Assembly: GCF_010748935.1 (NCBI RefSeq)
Contig: NZ_CP048796.1
Location: forward strand, 2,359,001-2,423,000
Origin: Providencia vermicola
GTDB taxonomy: Bacteria; Pseudomonadota; Gammaproteobacteria; Enterobacterales; Enterobacteriaceae
Direction: 5' to 3'
Length of the DNA: 64,000 nt
A program made the position numbers and the translations under genes. Position 1 is the first letter of the stretch. Every line of letters starts with the position of its first letter. Shown here one piece after another: positions 9,046-18,282 of this stretch. The notes beneath the pieces were generated by a model. The model worked only from the letters and a program-made list of their open reading frames with translations, ran no database searches and was not told the origin of the DNA.

Positions 9046-10209
9046 ATGACTTCATCTTCAGAATTATTAAACACAACACCGGCTATGCCTCCGGCAAAAA
9101 AAGAACAAATCGCCACACGAATTATTTTCTTCATTTCTGGCTTTGCAACAGCGTCATGGGCTGCAATCGTTCCTTTCGTTAAAATCAATACTGGTGCCAA
9201 TGACGCCACATTGGGTCTATTGTTATTATGTTTCGGCGTTGGGGCGTTAGTTGCTATGCCTTTAACCGGCGCGCTGGCTGCTAAATTTGGTTGTCGTAAG
9301 CTCATGGTTGCAGCGACGATCCTCTTTTGCTTCATGCTCCCTTTATTACCGGCTATTTCACAGATCAGTATTTTGATCGTCTGCCTATTTGTTTTCGGCG
9401 TCGGTATCGGACTTACTGATTGCGCAATGAATATACAGGCGGTGATCGTTGATAAAGCGTCTGAAAAGCCGATTATTTCTGGCTTTCATGGTTACTTTAG
9501 CGTTGGTGGGATCGCGGGGGCTGGAGCAATGAGTGCTATTTTATTAGTCGGCATTCCGCCAATTATCGCTGCCACGATAATTTCGCTTGTCTGTTTATTA
9601 TTACTTTCAATGAGCTTTAAAGGCTTTCTAGGTTATGCCAATGCACCGACTGGCCCGCTAATTGCGATACCTAAAGGTATCGTCTTAGTTTTTGGTATTA
9701 TCTGTTTTGCTATTTTTCTCGCGGAAGGAACCGTCTTAGATTGGAGTGCAGTCTTTTTAATTGAGCATCATGGTTTAAAAGAGTCTCTCGGGGGGCTTGG
9801 CTTTACTGCATTTGCTACCACCATGACCATTGGCCGCTTAACCGGAGATCGAATTGTTATGCGTGTCGGTTCCGCTCGCGTAGTATTTTGGGGTGCTCTT
9901 TTAGCTTGTTTTGGCTTTATTATTGCAGTGTTATCTCCATATTTATCCATTGCTATTATGGGTTATGCCTTAGTTGGTGCAGGTTGCTCTAACATTGTTC
10001 CTGTCATGTTTGCGGCAATAGGTAAACAGAATACAATGCCAGAAGCCCTCGCCGTTCCAGCCGTTTCGACGTTAGGTTACCTAGGGATTTTGGCTGGTCC
10101 TGCTGCTATCGGCTTTGTCGCATTTCAATTCACTTTAGCAACTGCACTACTGATGATTGCTTCATTATTAATCATCATTGCTATTATCTCTAAATTTATA
10201 AGGGTTTAA
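9046..10209 (+). CDS. MFS transporter (YbjJ-like)
   Basis: A 387-residue inner-membrane protein with about 12 hydrophobic helices. The first-loop pattern GALAAKFGCRK and the LTDCAMNIQAVIVDK and FHGYFSVGG segments recall E. coli YbjJ, an uncharacterised MFS carrier. The N-terminus has about 20 polar residues before helix 1, so the true start could be slightly downstream; no ribosome-binding site is evident. It is followed by a weak hairpin (10265-10292) and then an FAD oxidoreductase gene on the same strand. Substrate unknown. Confidence 0.88.
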   Translation: MTSSSELLNTTPAMPPAKKEQIATRIIFFISGFATASWAAIVPFVKINTGANDATLGLLLLCFGVGALVAMPLTGALAAKFGCRKLMVAATILFCFMLPLLPAISQISILIVCLFVFGVGIGLTDCAMNIQAVIVDKASEKPIISGFHGYFSVGGIAGAGAMSAILLVGIPPIIAATIISLVCLLLLSMSFKGFLGYANAPTGPLIAIPKGIVLVFGIICFAIFLAEGTVLDWSAVFLIEHHGLKESLGGLGFTAFATTMTIGRLTGDRIVMRVGSARVVFWGALLACFGFIIAVLSPYLSIAIMGYALVGAGCSNIVPVMFAAIGKQNTMPEALAVPAVSTLGYLGILAGPAAIGFVAFQFTLATALLMIASLLIIIAIISKFIRV

Positions 10210-10264
10210 TGCATCCCCAATATTCTTAGAGGGACATTAATGCGTTGTGCTGAGTCACACTGAT

Positions 10265-10292
10265 GCACCTTAATCATAGCATGGTAAGGTGC
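10265..10292 (+). terminator. Weak hairpin after MFS gene
   Basis: 8-bp inverted repeat GCACCTTA/TAAGGTGC with a 12-nt loop, 55 nt after the MFS stop. There is no T tract, so termination is doubtful. Confidence 0.35.
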
Positions 10293-10371
10293 AATACCAT
10301 CTGCTCAAAATAGAAACTTACTTATTGATTAATAAGATAAAACTATAAAGTTCAGGTCAAGAGGGAAACAT

Positions 10372-11466
10372 TTGAAACAAAATAATAAAATTATTATTGT
10401 AGGTGCTGGCATTGTTGGCACAACTCTAGCTTGGTATTTATCGCGTCATTTTAAGGGACAAATTACCCTGATTGATGCACATGAAGCAGCCAGTGGAGTC
10501 ACTCAACATGCATTTGCCTGGCTCAATGTCTCTTATGGTCGCCCTAATGAATATAGTGCATTCAGAAAGCAAGCGCTTGATGAATGGCGTTCGCTGGATA
10601 AATTAACGCAAGGCCAACTCGGCATTAATTGGAGCGGAGCCATTAGCTGGCAACATGATAGAGAAGCGACACAACAATTTATTGATTCACATAAAAAAAC
10701 AGGATTTAACATTACTGCCCTCAACAAGCAGCAGCTACAAGCACTGGAGCCTAATCTATTTACACTTCCTGAGCTGGCAGCTTTTTCTGTTGATGAAGGC
10801 TACGTCGACCCTGTTTATGTGACAAAAACGCTTCTTGAGCTTGCCATAAATCAAGGGGTAAACTATTTACCCAATACCGCGGTACGAACGCTGTTACAAG
10901 AAAATGATAAAATTATTGGCGTTACGACTTCAACAAGCCGTTTATATGCAGATCAGGTCATTATTACCGCAGGTCTAGGTGCTATCGAGCTATTACAACC
11001 GTTACACGTTACGCTACCTATAGCCCCTTCACCTTCAATTATTGCTCATTTTCAAGATGTTAATGCCACTCCCGCTATGCGGCATATCCTCTCGACTCCT
11101 GATATGGAAGTCCGCCCTACAACAAACGGAAATACCTTATGTGCGGAAGATTACATTGATGAGCAACCTCAGCACAGTGCGGGCAATATCGCACAAAATG
11201 CCTTATCCGTTATTCAAAATTCATTTATAGGTACAGATACATTAGTCTTACAGAAAGCGTTCGTAGGAATGCGACCTATGCCACAAGATGAATTGCCAAT
11301 TGTTGGGAAAGTTGCTGATTTTAGTGGTTTATATATTATAAGTATGCATGCTGCTATCACACTTGCACCGCTGATTTGCCATTTGGCGCAAGATGAAATA
11401 ATACATGGCATAGAAAAAACAGCACTTAGCCCTTATCGATTAACACGCTTTGCGTCAGGTAACTGA
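10372..11466 (+). CDS. FAD-dependent amino-acid/amine oxidoreductase (DAO family)
   Basis: A 364-residue flavoprotein of the D-amino-acid oxidase/glycine oxidase family. The FAD ADP-binding motif is VGAGIVGTTLAWYL from residue 10, with an Asp ending the second strand (LIDAHEAASG). The C-terminal GMRPMPQDELPIVG and LYIISMHAAITLAP segments are the usual flavin contact. It starts with TTG, preceded by AGAGGGA. Likely activity is oxidative deamination of an amino acid or secondary amine; substrate unknown. The next gene, a GNAT acetyltransferase, begins 3 nt after the stop, so the two are co-transcribed. Confidence 0.9.
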   Translation: MKQNNKIIIVGAGIVGTTLAWYLSRHFKGQITLIDAHEAASGVTQHAFAWLNVSYGRPNEYSAFRKQALDEWRSLDKLTQGQLGINWSGAISWQHDREATQQFIDSHKKTGFNITALNKQQLQALEPNLFTLPELAAFSVDEGYVDPVYVTKTLLELAINQGVNYLPNTAVRTLLQENDKIIGVTTSTSRLYADQVIITAGLGAIELLQPLHVTLPIAPSPSIIAHFQDVNATPAMRHILSTPDMEVRPTTNGNTLCAEDYIDEQPQHSAGNIAQNALSVIQNSFIGTDTLVLQKAFVGMRPMPQDELPIVGKVADFSGLYIISMHAAITLAPLICHLAQDEIIHGIEKTALSPYRLTRFASGN

Positions 11467-11469
11467 AAT

Positions 11470-12255
11470 ATGAATATTCCGCTCTATTATTTAAGGCATT
11501 ATCAGTCCATTGAAAAAACGTTTTGGACCTCGATTTGTGAGCACAGCATCCAAATTGAGCAACATACGATTTGTTACCTTACACCGCTAAATTCGCCTGT
11601 ATTTAACTTTATCTATCTTCAGCCTGAGTCATCTGTTCAAGCATTCAAACAAGCCCATCATCTGTTTGTAGCGCAAAAGAAAAACCATACGTTGGTGCTT
11701 CCTGAAGAGATGCAACAAGAAATCGTCAATGAAGCGCTGGCGTTAGGTTACAAACGTGACAGCGTCACGACGGCAATGGCATTATCCCTAGATAAACAAC
11801 TTACTGTAGAATTACCTAAAAATCAGGTGGATATTGTATTTGCCAACCATGATCTATCCTTATGGGCAAAACCTTTAGTCTCTGCTTTTTATATCTCAGA
11901 TGAGCACGATAAAGTCGTTAATGAGTATGTTCGTTATCATGAAGATGCTTTACAACAAGGTGCCCCTCAATTCCATCTTGTTCTATTGGTTGATGGTGAG
12001 CCAGCCACCTCAATGACCGTCACTATTGAAGGGGTTCTGGCTCGTTTTGATGACATCGGTACCGAACCTACCCACCAAGGGAAAGGCTATGCAACACAAT
12101 TAATTGCTTATGCACTTGCATTTTGCCGCCAACAAGGTGTCGAGCACTGTTTCCTTGATGCGTCAGAAGCAGGGTTTGATCTATACAAAAAATTCGGTTT
12201 TGAACCACTATTTCGTTATATAAACTATGTCTGGTGTAAGTCACTTATTAATTGA
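11470..12255 (+). CDS. GNAT acetyltransferase, 260-residue type (paralogue 2)
   Basis: A 261-residue full-length paralogue of the protein at 6259-7041. The acetyl-CoA loop HQGKGYATQLI is near residue 202, preceded by LARFDDIGTEP, and the end shows DASEAGFDLYKKFGFEPLF. It is tightly coupled to the FAD oxidoreductase (3-nt gap), which suggests the two enzymes act on the same amine or amino acid, or that one modifies the other's product. No such coupling exists for paralogue 1. Confidence 0.88.
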   Translation: MNIPLYYLRHYQSIEKTFWTSICEHSIQIEQHTICYLTPLNSPVFNFIYLQPESSVQAFKQAHHLFVAQKKNHTLVLPEEMQQEIVNEALALGYKRDSVTTAMALSLDKQLTVELPKNQVDIVFANHDLSLWAKPLVSAFYISDEHDKVVNEYVRYHEDALQQGAPQFHLVLLVDGEPATSMTVTIEGVLARFDDIGTEPTHQGKGYATQLIAYALAFCRQQGVEHCFLDASEAGFDLYKKFGFEPLFRYINYVWCKSLIN

Positions 12256-12582
12256 CGGTTTTTAGCGAATAGGCCACAGATTAAACAACGGGTTTTATAA
12301 TAGTACATTAACGAGTGGCCTCGCTTTATCACGCTCTAAACATTTAATATTGTATTGAAATAAGCAAGTGTAGGCAGCTATCGACAGCTGCTTATGTGTC
12401 ACTTGTCTGCTGAAATCAAATAGTAAAGCATTCTTTGTTTGATCATTTAAAATAATCAACAAGTAAAATCCACCTTTCCTTCTCCTTTATACGACCTCAG
12501 CGGGAGATAATTTATTATTTACGCTGAGTTTGTATCAGGCAATTAATCTGCATGACACATTGACGATAAGATCACTCAAGTT
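12256..12582. other. Intergenic region with two hairpins
   Basis: No gene is seen. A nested hairpin at 12365-12405 pairs CAAGTG/CACTTG outside and GCAGCT/AGCTGC inside. A second, at 12496-12528, pairs CTCAGCG/CGCTGAG 54 nt before the next start. Neither has a T tract. They could belong to the 5' leader of the downstream kinase-like gene. Confidence 0.4.
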
Positions 12583-13134
12583 ATGAAAATCAATATTATA
12601 GGCTGTAGTGGTAGTGGAAAAAGCACTCTCGGTCATACCTTATCTTCACTTTATTCCATCCCGTATATTGAACTGGATGCACTTTATTGGCAAAAAAATT
12701 GGCAGCACTCTAGTGATGAGCAATTAAAAGAAAAGTTAACTCAGGCATTCCTCGCCGCACCAAATGGTTGGGTACTTGATGGGAACTATACCCGTACACA
12801 ACCGATTAAATGGCAAGAGGTTGATCTGGTGATTTGGCTAGATTATTCATTTTCTAGAACCTTATATCAGTCAATACGCAGAGCGCTATATCGAATCATC
12901 AGCCAAAAAGAGCTGTGGCCTAATACTGGAAATAATGAAACATGGAAAAAAACTTTTTTTAGTCGTGATTCTATTCTGCTATGGGTGTTAAAAACCTATC
13001 ACAAAGGAAAAGCACCAAGAATTGCAAGTATGATAAATAAGCAATATCAACACATTCGCTTTATCCGACTAACAACACCAAAAGAGACTGCGTTTTTCTT
13101 AAAGCAAATACAAGAAGATATCAATAACCCGTGA
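12583..13134 (+). CDS. P-loop adenylate-kinase-like protein (topology-modulation family)
   Basis: A 183-residue small P-loop ATPase. Walker A is GCSGSGKST at residues 7-15. The ELDALYW and GWVLDGNYTRT segments match the FlaR/topology-modulation group, which resembles adenylate and shikimate kinases. VDLVIWLDYS supplies the strand after the lid-like region. The phosphate acceptor is unknown. The gene stands alone between two hairpin-bearing gaps and converges on ddl. Confidence 0.85.
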   Translation: MKINIIGCSGSGKSTLGHTLSSLYSIPYIELDALYWQKNWQHSSDEQLKEKLTQAFLAAPNGWVLDGNYTRTQPIKWQEVDLVIWLDYSFSRTLYQSIRRALYRIISQKELWPNTGNNETWKKTFFSRDSILLWVLKTYHKGKAPRIASMINKQYQHIRFIRLTTPKETAFFLKQIQEDINNP

Positions 13135-13174
13135 TAACACCCGACTCTTATAGGCAAATCACAATGAAAGAAAA

Positions 13175-13201
13175 TTATCACGCTAACAGCTAGCGTGATA
13201 A
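13175..13201 (-). terminator. Terminator shared by ddl and the kinase-like gene
   Basis: Perfect 11-bp stem TTATCACGCTA/TAGCGTGATAA with a 5-nt loop. On the minus strand it is followed by TTTTCTTTC, as expected for the end of ddl, which stops 62 nt away. It may also terminate the convergent plus-strand gene. Confidence 0.75.
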
Positions 13202-13263
13202 CCACATTCACTCGCTTTTATTGAATATAGGCGGTTTGGCAAACTTTCCCCCCCTTGTTACCT

Positions 13264-14367
13264 TTAATGTGTATCACACGCTGTTTTTAAAGCGACAGTT
13301 TGTTGGTATTTTTCAATCCCCAAGTCGATCAAACGACTGATCAACTCTTGGTAAGTCATCCCACCCTGTTGCCATAATTTAGGATACATACTGATATTAG
13401 TGAACCCTGGAAGGGTATTGATTTCATTAATAATGACTTGATTATCTTCGGTCAAAAACACATCAACCCGAGACATGCCACAGCAGTTCAATGCTCGATA
13501 AGCCCTTAGTGCGATTTCTCTTATTTTATCACTTACCGCTGATTCTAAGTCTGCTGGAGCCACAACAGAGGCACCATTTTCATCAATATACTTTGTATGG
13601 TAAGCATAGAAACTGTCGTGAAGAACAATTTCACCACACGGGCTGGCAACTGGCTGTTCATTACCTAAGACTGCGCACTCAATTTCACGCCCTTTTACCG
13701 CACTTTCGACCAGTACTTTTACGTCAAATAAGAATGCAAAATCTAATGCCGCATTAAATTCAGACTCATTGGTGACTTTACTGATCCCAACAGAAGAGCC
13801 TTGGTTGGCTGGCTTAATAAATAATGGCAATCCTAGCTGCTTAACGACTTCAGCATATTTTACTGTTGTGTGGTCAGATGCCATCAGTGTAATAAATGGG
13901 GCAATTTGCAAACCGGCATCACGCAATAGACGTTTCGTCACATCTTTATCCATGCAAGCTGAAGAGCCTAAAACACCCGGACCGACAAAAGGCAAGTTAG
14001 CCATGCGTAACAGCCCTTGCAAGGAGCCATCTTCACCTAAATTGCCATGAACGATAGGGAAAATAACATCTATTTGAGGAAGTGGTTGAGCATCTTCGAG
14101 TGAAATAAATTGTTGGGTTGATTTACCTGGGATAATCGCAATACTTCGCTTTGGTGTATTCAAGGCAATACGAGAAGGGTCATCACCATGAATTAAAAAA
14201 TCAGCTTCATCATATTCATGCCAATGGCCCTGTTTATTGATACCAATCAGGCACACATCATACTTATTGCGATCAAGGCCATTGATAATATTCTTCGCTG
14301 ACTGTAAGGATACTTCGTGCTCTGTTGATTTACCGCCAAAAATGACACCTACCCGTAATTTACTCAT
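13264..14367 (-). CDS. ddlA: D-alanine--D-alanine ligase
   Basis: ATP-grasp ligase that joins two D-alanines for the peptidoglycan pentapeptide. It has 367 residues, close to E. coli DdlA (364) and much longer than DdlB. Visible family elements are FGGKSTEHEVSLQSAKN near the N-terminus, the ATP-binding GSSVGISKV loop and the metal-binding INEINTLPGFT near the end. The ATG at 14367 has GGTGGAG upstream; the GTG one codon earlier is a less likely start. A TATGTGA/TCACATA inverted repeat (14432-14460) lies in its upstream region. Confidence 0.95.
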   Translation of the reverse strand: MSKLRVGVIFGGKSTEHEVSLQSAKNIINGLDRNKYDVCLIGINKQGHWHEYDEADFLIHGDDPSRIALNTPKRSIAIIPGKSTQQFISLEDAQPLPQIDVIFPIVHGNLGEDGSLQGLLRMANLPFVGPGVLGSSACMDKDVTKRLLRDAGLQIAPFITLMASDHTTVKYAEVVKQLGLPLFIKPANQGSSVGISKVTNESEFNAALDFAFLFDVKVLVESAVKGREIECAVLGNEQPVASPCGEIVLHDSFYAYHTKYIDENGASVVAPADLESAVSDKIREIALRAYRALNCCGMSRVDVFLTEDNQVIINEINTLPGFTNISMYPKLWQQGGMTYQELISRLIDLGIEKYQQTVALKTACDTH

Positions 14368-14431
14368 CACTCACTCCACCTTTATAAACCGACAAACCTA
14401 AGTCAGAAAATATAGCACGACATAAAATGGT

Positions 14432-14460
14432 TATGTGACAAAATCTTTATTTATCACATA
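14432..14460. promoter_or_regulatory. Inverted repeat upstream of ddlA
   Basis: TATGTGA and TCACATA arms separated by 15 bp, about 70 bp upstream of the ddlA start. The sequence ATTTATCACATA recurs upstream of the racemase gene at about 32.25 kb. The arms are too far apart for a single CRP site. Confidence 0.3.
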
Positions 14461-14489
14461 GGGTTGCTGAAAGAATAAACAAATCACAC

Positions 14490-15377
14490 CTAAAAAAGAG
14501 CGCTTTCTGACTGGATCCCCTTGGCACTGGCTTGTAGGTTCTCTTTTAACCATTCACTGAAGAGATATCGCGTACTGCCCATACTCGGCGCTTTAGGCGC
14601 AAGTAAATAATAAGCCGAACCATCTTCAATAAACCCTTGAGGAGCGATTAACTGCCCTGATTTGAGTTCATCTTCCACCATAAGACATGATGCTATGGCT
14701 ATACCCTGCCCTGAAGCTGCCGCCTGAATGCACAGATAAAAATGCTCATATGAAACTTGCCTATTGCTCCGCTTAACCTCTCCCATTTGTTGTTGCCATT
14801 GCTGCCAAACAGATGGCCGAGAGGCCGGATAAAGTAACGTCATATCATTTGTTTGATTTTGTAAGTCAGCGCTCTGTACTAACCCCATTCTTTCACGACA
14901 GATCTCTTCAGCGTAAATACTATCATCCCATTTAAAATCATTACGCCTCAATGCAAGGTCAACACCTGCTTTAGTAAAATCTATAGGCCCCCCCGCTGCA
15001 ATGAGATGTACCGTAATATGCGGATACGTTCGATAAAATAATGTCAATCGAGGAATAAGCCATTTCATTGCAATCGTTGGTTCACAAGAGATACTAACAA
15101 CATGGCTATCCTGCTCTTGAGCCAATTCTTGCAGTGTCGTCTCTAATTGGGCGAATATTTCGCGGGTTGTGTGAAATAACTTTTTACCTGCCGACGTTAA
15201 AAATACCGCTCGATTACGTCGTTCAAACAGCTCGATACCAATATGTTCTTCCAGCAGACGGATTTGTCGGCTAATGGCACTGTGGGTGACATGGAGTTCA
15301 TCGGCCGCTTTCACAAAGCTCCCTGTACGGGCAGCGACATCAAAAAAACGTAGTGAAGATAATGGCGGTAGTTTCAT
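14490..15377 (-). CDS. LysR-family regulator (GcvA-like)
   Basis: A 295-residue regulator with an N-terminal winged helix (residues about 5-65, containing SFVKAADELHVTHSAISRQI) and a type-2 periplasmic-binding-like effector domain. The LSSLRFFDVAARTGSF opening is typical of the GcvA/AmpR subgroup. It is divergent from a LysE-type exporter gene whose start is 166 bp away, the usual arrangement for a LysR protein controlling its neighbour; the effector may be the exported amino acid. Confidence 0.9.
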   Translation of the reverse strand: MKLPPLSSLRFFDVAARTGSFVKAADELHVTHSAISRQIRLLEEHIGIELFERRNRAVFLTSAGKKLFHTTREIFAQLETTLQELAQEQDSHVVSISCEPTIAMKWLIPRLTLFYRTYPHITVHLIAAGGPIDFTKAGVDLALRRNDFKWDDSIYAEEICRERMGLVQSADLQNQTNDMTLLYPASRPSVWQQWQQQMGEVKRSNRQVSYEHFYLCIQAAASGQGIAIASCLMVEDELKSGQLIAPQGFIEDGSAYYLLAPKAPSMGSTRYLFSEWLKENLQASAKGIQSESALF

Positions 15378-15543
15378 TTAAATTATACCGATAAATAGGT
15401 AACGAAAACTGACAGATTAGTGTCAGCATAAATCGCTTTTTAGTTAAACACAATCTATTGATAATTAAATTAATCAGTAAGTTAAATTAATCAATAAAAA
15501 GCAATTTAACGTTATTTTTTATCATCTATTTAAAGGATTTAGA

Positions 15544-16158
15544 ATGAATGAACTTCTTGCAGTAGCAACAATTACGATACTTGCGGTGATGAGCCCGGGT
15601 CCGGATTTTGCAATGGTGACCCGTAATAGTTATGTCTATGGAACAAAAATAGGCTTATTCTCTGCATTAGGTATCGCTTTTGGTGTACAAGTACATGTCT
15701 TCTACACCATTTTTGGTGTAACACTGGTTATTATGAATTCTCCCATGCTCTTTACTCTCGTGAAACTACTGGGTGTAGGGTATTTGGTTTATATTGGTTT
15801 TCAGTCGTTGACCAACAAACATCAAATAAATGTAGAAAGCACTGCTGTGATGAAGCCAACAACACTGTCCGCTTTTAGAATGGGCTTTCTCACTAATGCA
15901 TTAAACCCGAAGACCATGCTATTTGTGGTTTCTGTCTATACCCAAGTCATTCAAAGTACAAATTCATTACTGCAAAATTTTAGTTATGGTTTATTTATCT
16001 CTTTTGCCCATTGGATCTGGTTTAGTGTAATTGCTTTATTTTTCTCAACACCAACAGTGCGCAGTAAAATTTTAAATTATCAATTGGTTATGGATAAAAT
16101 CATTGGATTATTATTCATTTTTCTTGGCCTTTCTCTGCTATTTTTCAATACAAAATAA
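15544..16158 (+). CDS. LysE/RhtB-family amino-acid exporter
   Basis: A 204-residue inner-membrane protein with about six helices. The family signature is near the N-terminus (VMSPGPDFAMVTRNS), and the NALNPKTMLFVVS motif follows in the middle. It exports an amino acid or analogue; which one cannot be read. A strong AAAGGA ribosome-binding site precedes the ATG. The divergent LysR gene is the probable regulator. It converges tightly (2 bp) on the NUDIX gene. Confidence 0.92.
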   Translation: MNELLAVATITILAVMSPGPDFAMVTRNSYVYGTKIGLFSALGIAFGVQVHVFYTIFGVTLVIMNSPMLFTLVKLLGVGYLVYIGFQSLTNKHQINVESTAVMKPTTLSAFRMGFLTNALNPKTMLFVVSVYTQVIQSTNSLLQNFSYGLFISFAHWIWFSVIALFFSTPTVRSKILNYQLVMDKIIGLLFIFLGLSLLFFNTK

Positions 16159-16160
16159 TT

Positions 16161-16628
16161 TTATTTCAATAAATTAGACTCATTAACCATACTTGCCAAT
16201 TGTAGAAGATCATCGGGAATATCGAGATTGGCAAGTTCGCTAAACGGAATCCAATAAAATTCCGCATATGGCGTTTCATCTGGAGCAACGAGCTCACATA
16301 AATACACCATATCTATATGCCAATGGTCGCCATTAACTTTATCAGGAATAAACTCTTTTAAAATCGCCAAAGGCATGGGTAACGCACAAACATGTTCATT
16401 GCTTGCAACCTTCGTTGTTGTTGGATAAGCACAATCAATAACACGGCAAACTAACCCTGTTTCTTCAAGTACTTCACGTATAACCGCATCCTGTGGCTCT
16501 TCATTTTCTTCTATATGCCCCCCAGGTGGGAGCCAAATATTTAATTTACGATGTTTATGTAATAAAAACTCCCCTAAGTGATTACGTATCAATGCTGTCG
16601 CTGTGAAATGTTTGTATTCTTGAGCCAT
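16161..16628 (-). CDS. NUDIX hydrolase
   Basis: A 155-residue NUDIX-fold pyrophosphohydrolase. The Nudix box is complete: GGHIEENEEPQDAVIREVLEETG fits Gx5Ex7REUxEExGU. The upstream LHKHRKLNIWLPPGGH segment resembles MutT-type and coenzyme-type nucleotidases. The substrate may be a damaged nucleoside diphosphate derivative. It lies 8 nt downstream of a cytidine-deaminase-like gene on the same strand, suggesting an operon for nucleotide salvage or cleaning. Confidence 0.9.
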   Translation of the reverse strand: MAQEYKHFTATALIRNHLGEFLLHKHRKLNIWLPPGGHIEENEEPQDAVIREVLEETGLVCRVIDCAYPTTTKVASNEHVCALPMPLAILKEFIPDKVNGDHWHIDMVYLCELVAPDETPYAEFYWIPFSELANLDIPDDLLQLASMVNESNLLK

Positions 16629-16636
16629 ATTCGCTT

Positions 16637-17032
16637 TTATAAACCTCTATCTTGCCCAACTTTCCAATCATAAGGCATCAATTGTTCTAGCGTCACTTGT
16701 GTTTCATTATCTACGCCAATCAATGTTTGTTTATTTTTATAAGATAATTGACTAATGAGCTCCCGACACCGTCCACAAGGAGGCACTACATTGCCAGATG
16801 AATCAACTGCTACCATCGATTTGATCACAACCGACTTTCCTGCTTTCAGTAATTCCGCGACTGCACCATGTTCAGCACAAAACCCAAGTGAACAAGCAGT
16901 ATCAATACTGATACCTGTATAAATATCACCCTCTTCAGTTTCAAGTGCAGCGGCGACATAAGCACACTCAATATAGCTATTAATGATCGTTGGCTTCGCA
17001 TACTTGCGAGCTATTTCGACTAATTTTTTCAT
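16637..17032 (-). CDS. Cytidine deaminase family protein, short type
   Basis: A 131-residue zinc deaminase. The zinc and catalytic residues are visible as CAEHGA and PCGRC (the usual H/CAE and PCxxC pair, with a Cys first ligand). The short tetrameric-type length differs from E. coli Cdd (294 residues). Substrate could be cytidine or deoxycytidine; relatives of this length also include blasticidin-S deaminases, so the exact substrate is open. I prefer the ATG at 17032 (MKKLVEIARKY) over one three codons earlier. It is co-transcribed with the NUDIX gene. Confidence 0.87.
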   Translation of the reverse strand: MKKLVEIARKYAKPTIINSYIECAYVAAALETEEGDIYTGISIDTACSLGFCAEHGAVAELLKAGKSVVIKSMVAVDSSGNVVPPCGRCRELISQLSYKNKQTLIGVDNETQVTLEQLMPYDWKVGQDRGL

Positions 17033-17184
17033 ATTCAACAATCCATTTCGTCAGCAAAAAACCTTTTTATTGTATTGTATTTTTTATCCCATTTAACAAC
17101 GCAATCGTGCGCTATATTCTGTCAGCGAAAGCGAGGCTCTTACTATTTTTAAAAAAGAGATCAACGCTGAAAGAATACAGAATA

Positions 17185-17212
17185 CAAAAAAGCCGACACT
17201 AAGTCGGCTTCA
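17185..17212 (-). terminator. Terminator of the second LysE-type gene
   Basis: 8-bp stem AAGCCGAC/GTCGGCTT with a 5-nt loop. On the minus strand it is followed by TTTTTTG. It lies 20 nt past the stop of the 17230-17871 gene. Confidence 0.85.
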
Positions 17213-17229
17213 TGAATAAGTATAAGAAA

Positions 17230-17871
17230 CTAGGCTGCTAAGGCTAATTTAGCACCAAACATTAAGAATATAGCGCCAATACAGCTGTTGGATAATTTAG
17301 ATAATTTTTTGTTATGTTTAACCATATTAGTCACAGCAACAGCACCAAAAATCAGCATTGATAGATAAATCATGCTACATGTTTCAAGAATGGCGCCCAA
17401 AATAAAAAAGGGGATACCCGCATTTGGATAGGCTGGATCAATAAACTGTATAAAGAATGACACATAAAAAATAATCATTTTAGGATTAAGCAAACTCAAA
17501 AATACCGCTTTTTGATACGTTCCTTTCGTTGCTAACACCATAGCATCGACATCTGCGACAGCCTCTTTCTTATGAAAGACGCTGTAAAGTGTCTTAATTC
17601 CTAAGTAAACTAAATAAGTTGCGCCGACATATTTAATAATACTAAAAAAGATTGGTGATGTTTTAACTAACGAAGCAACGCCTAAAAAGGATAAGAAAAT
17701 CAGTATAGCGTCACCTGAGAATACACCTAAAGCGGCCTTATAACCATTTTTAACACCATATTTTGCACTGCTAGTTAACACAAATAAAGAATTAGGCCCT
17801 GGTACCAATGTAATAAAAATCACACCAATTAAATAAGTCCATAAATTCGTGATACCGAGATTTTCAAGCAT
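17230..17871 (-). CDS. LysE/RhtB-family amino-acid exporter
   Basis: A 213-residue six-helix exporter with the signature LVPGPNSLFVLTSSAKYG near residue 23 and the central SLLNPKMIIFYVSF motif. It resembles the LeuE/RhtC branch more than the exporter at 15.5 kb. Substrate not readable. It is a single gene with its own terminator, followed by the cytidine deaminase unit. No dedicated regulator is adjacent, though an AraC gene lies on the other side of the 411-bp promoter region. Confidence 0.9.
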   Translation of the reverse strand: MLENLGITNLWTYLIGVIFITLVPGPNSLFVLTSSAKYGVKNGYKAALGVFSGDAILIFLSFLGVASLVKTSPIFFSIIKYVGATYLVYLGIKTLYSVFHKKEAVADVDAMVLATKGTYQKAVFLSLLNPKMIIFYVSFFIQFIDPAYPNAGIPFFILGAILETCSMIYLSMLIFGAVAVTNMVKHNKKLSKLSNSCIGAIFLMFGAKLALAA

Positions 17872-18282
17872 AGGAAACCCGCTAACTTAATAAAAGTTAT
17901 AACAAAAATTAAACATCTCCTGTAGACAATGCCTATGATACACGGGGCTTGAAAACTATAAAAGATATCACTAATCTCAAAATAAAATACAGTCAAATAA
18001 TCCACAATTTGATTATAAATCCATAATATAATTTCAAATATCTCGCTATGGGTAGACTTATCATTCAACAAAACAACTCAAGTTAGAATCGTATTGAAAA
18101 AGGTTTATCTTTTAGTTTTTTATATCAAACTAAACTCACTAACTGAATTTATTATCTGAAATAAAGAGTAAAAGAGTGGGAGTGAAAATTATTACGATTA
18201 GCGGTATAAAGTAAGACACGTTTAAGTCAATCTCACTGTGTGCCATACCTCTATTTAAGGTGTTTTAAAAGTAGGAATTTAG
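17872..18282. other. Divergent promoter region
   Basis: About 410 bp, AT-rich, between the LysE-type gene (minus) and the AraC gene (plus). Frames here are short and lack ribosome-binding sites. No dyad strong enough to name was seen. Confidence 0.4.

Noticed and set aside
14432-14460. CRP site upstream of ddlA (TGTGA...TCACA)
   Set aside because: The half-sites are 17 bp apart instead of 6, so a single CRP dimer would not bind both.
17829-18071. 80-codon minus-strand frame upstream of the LysE-type gene
   Set aside because: It overlaps the LysE-type start, lacks a ribosome-binding site and has no domain; the region is better read as promoter.
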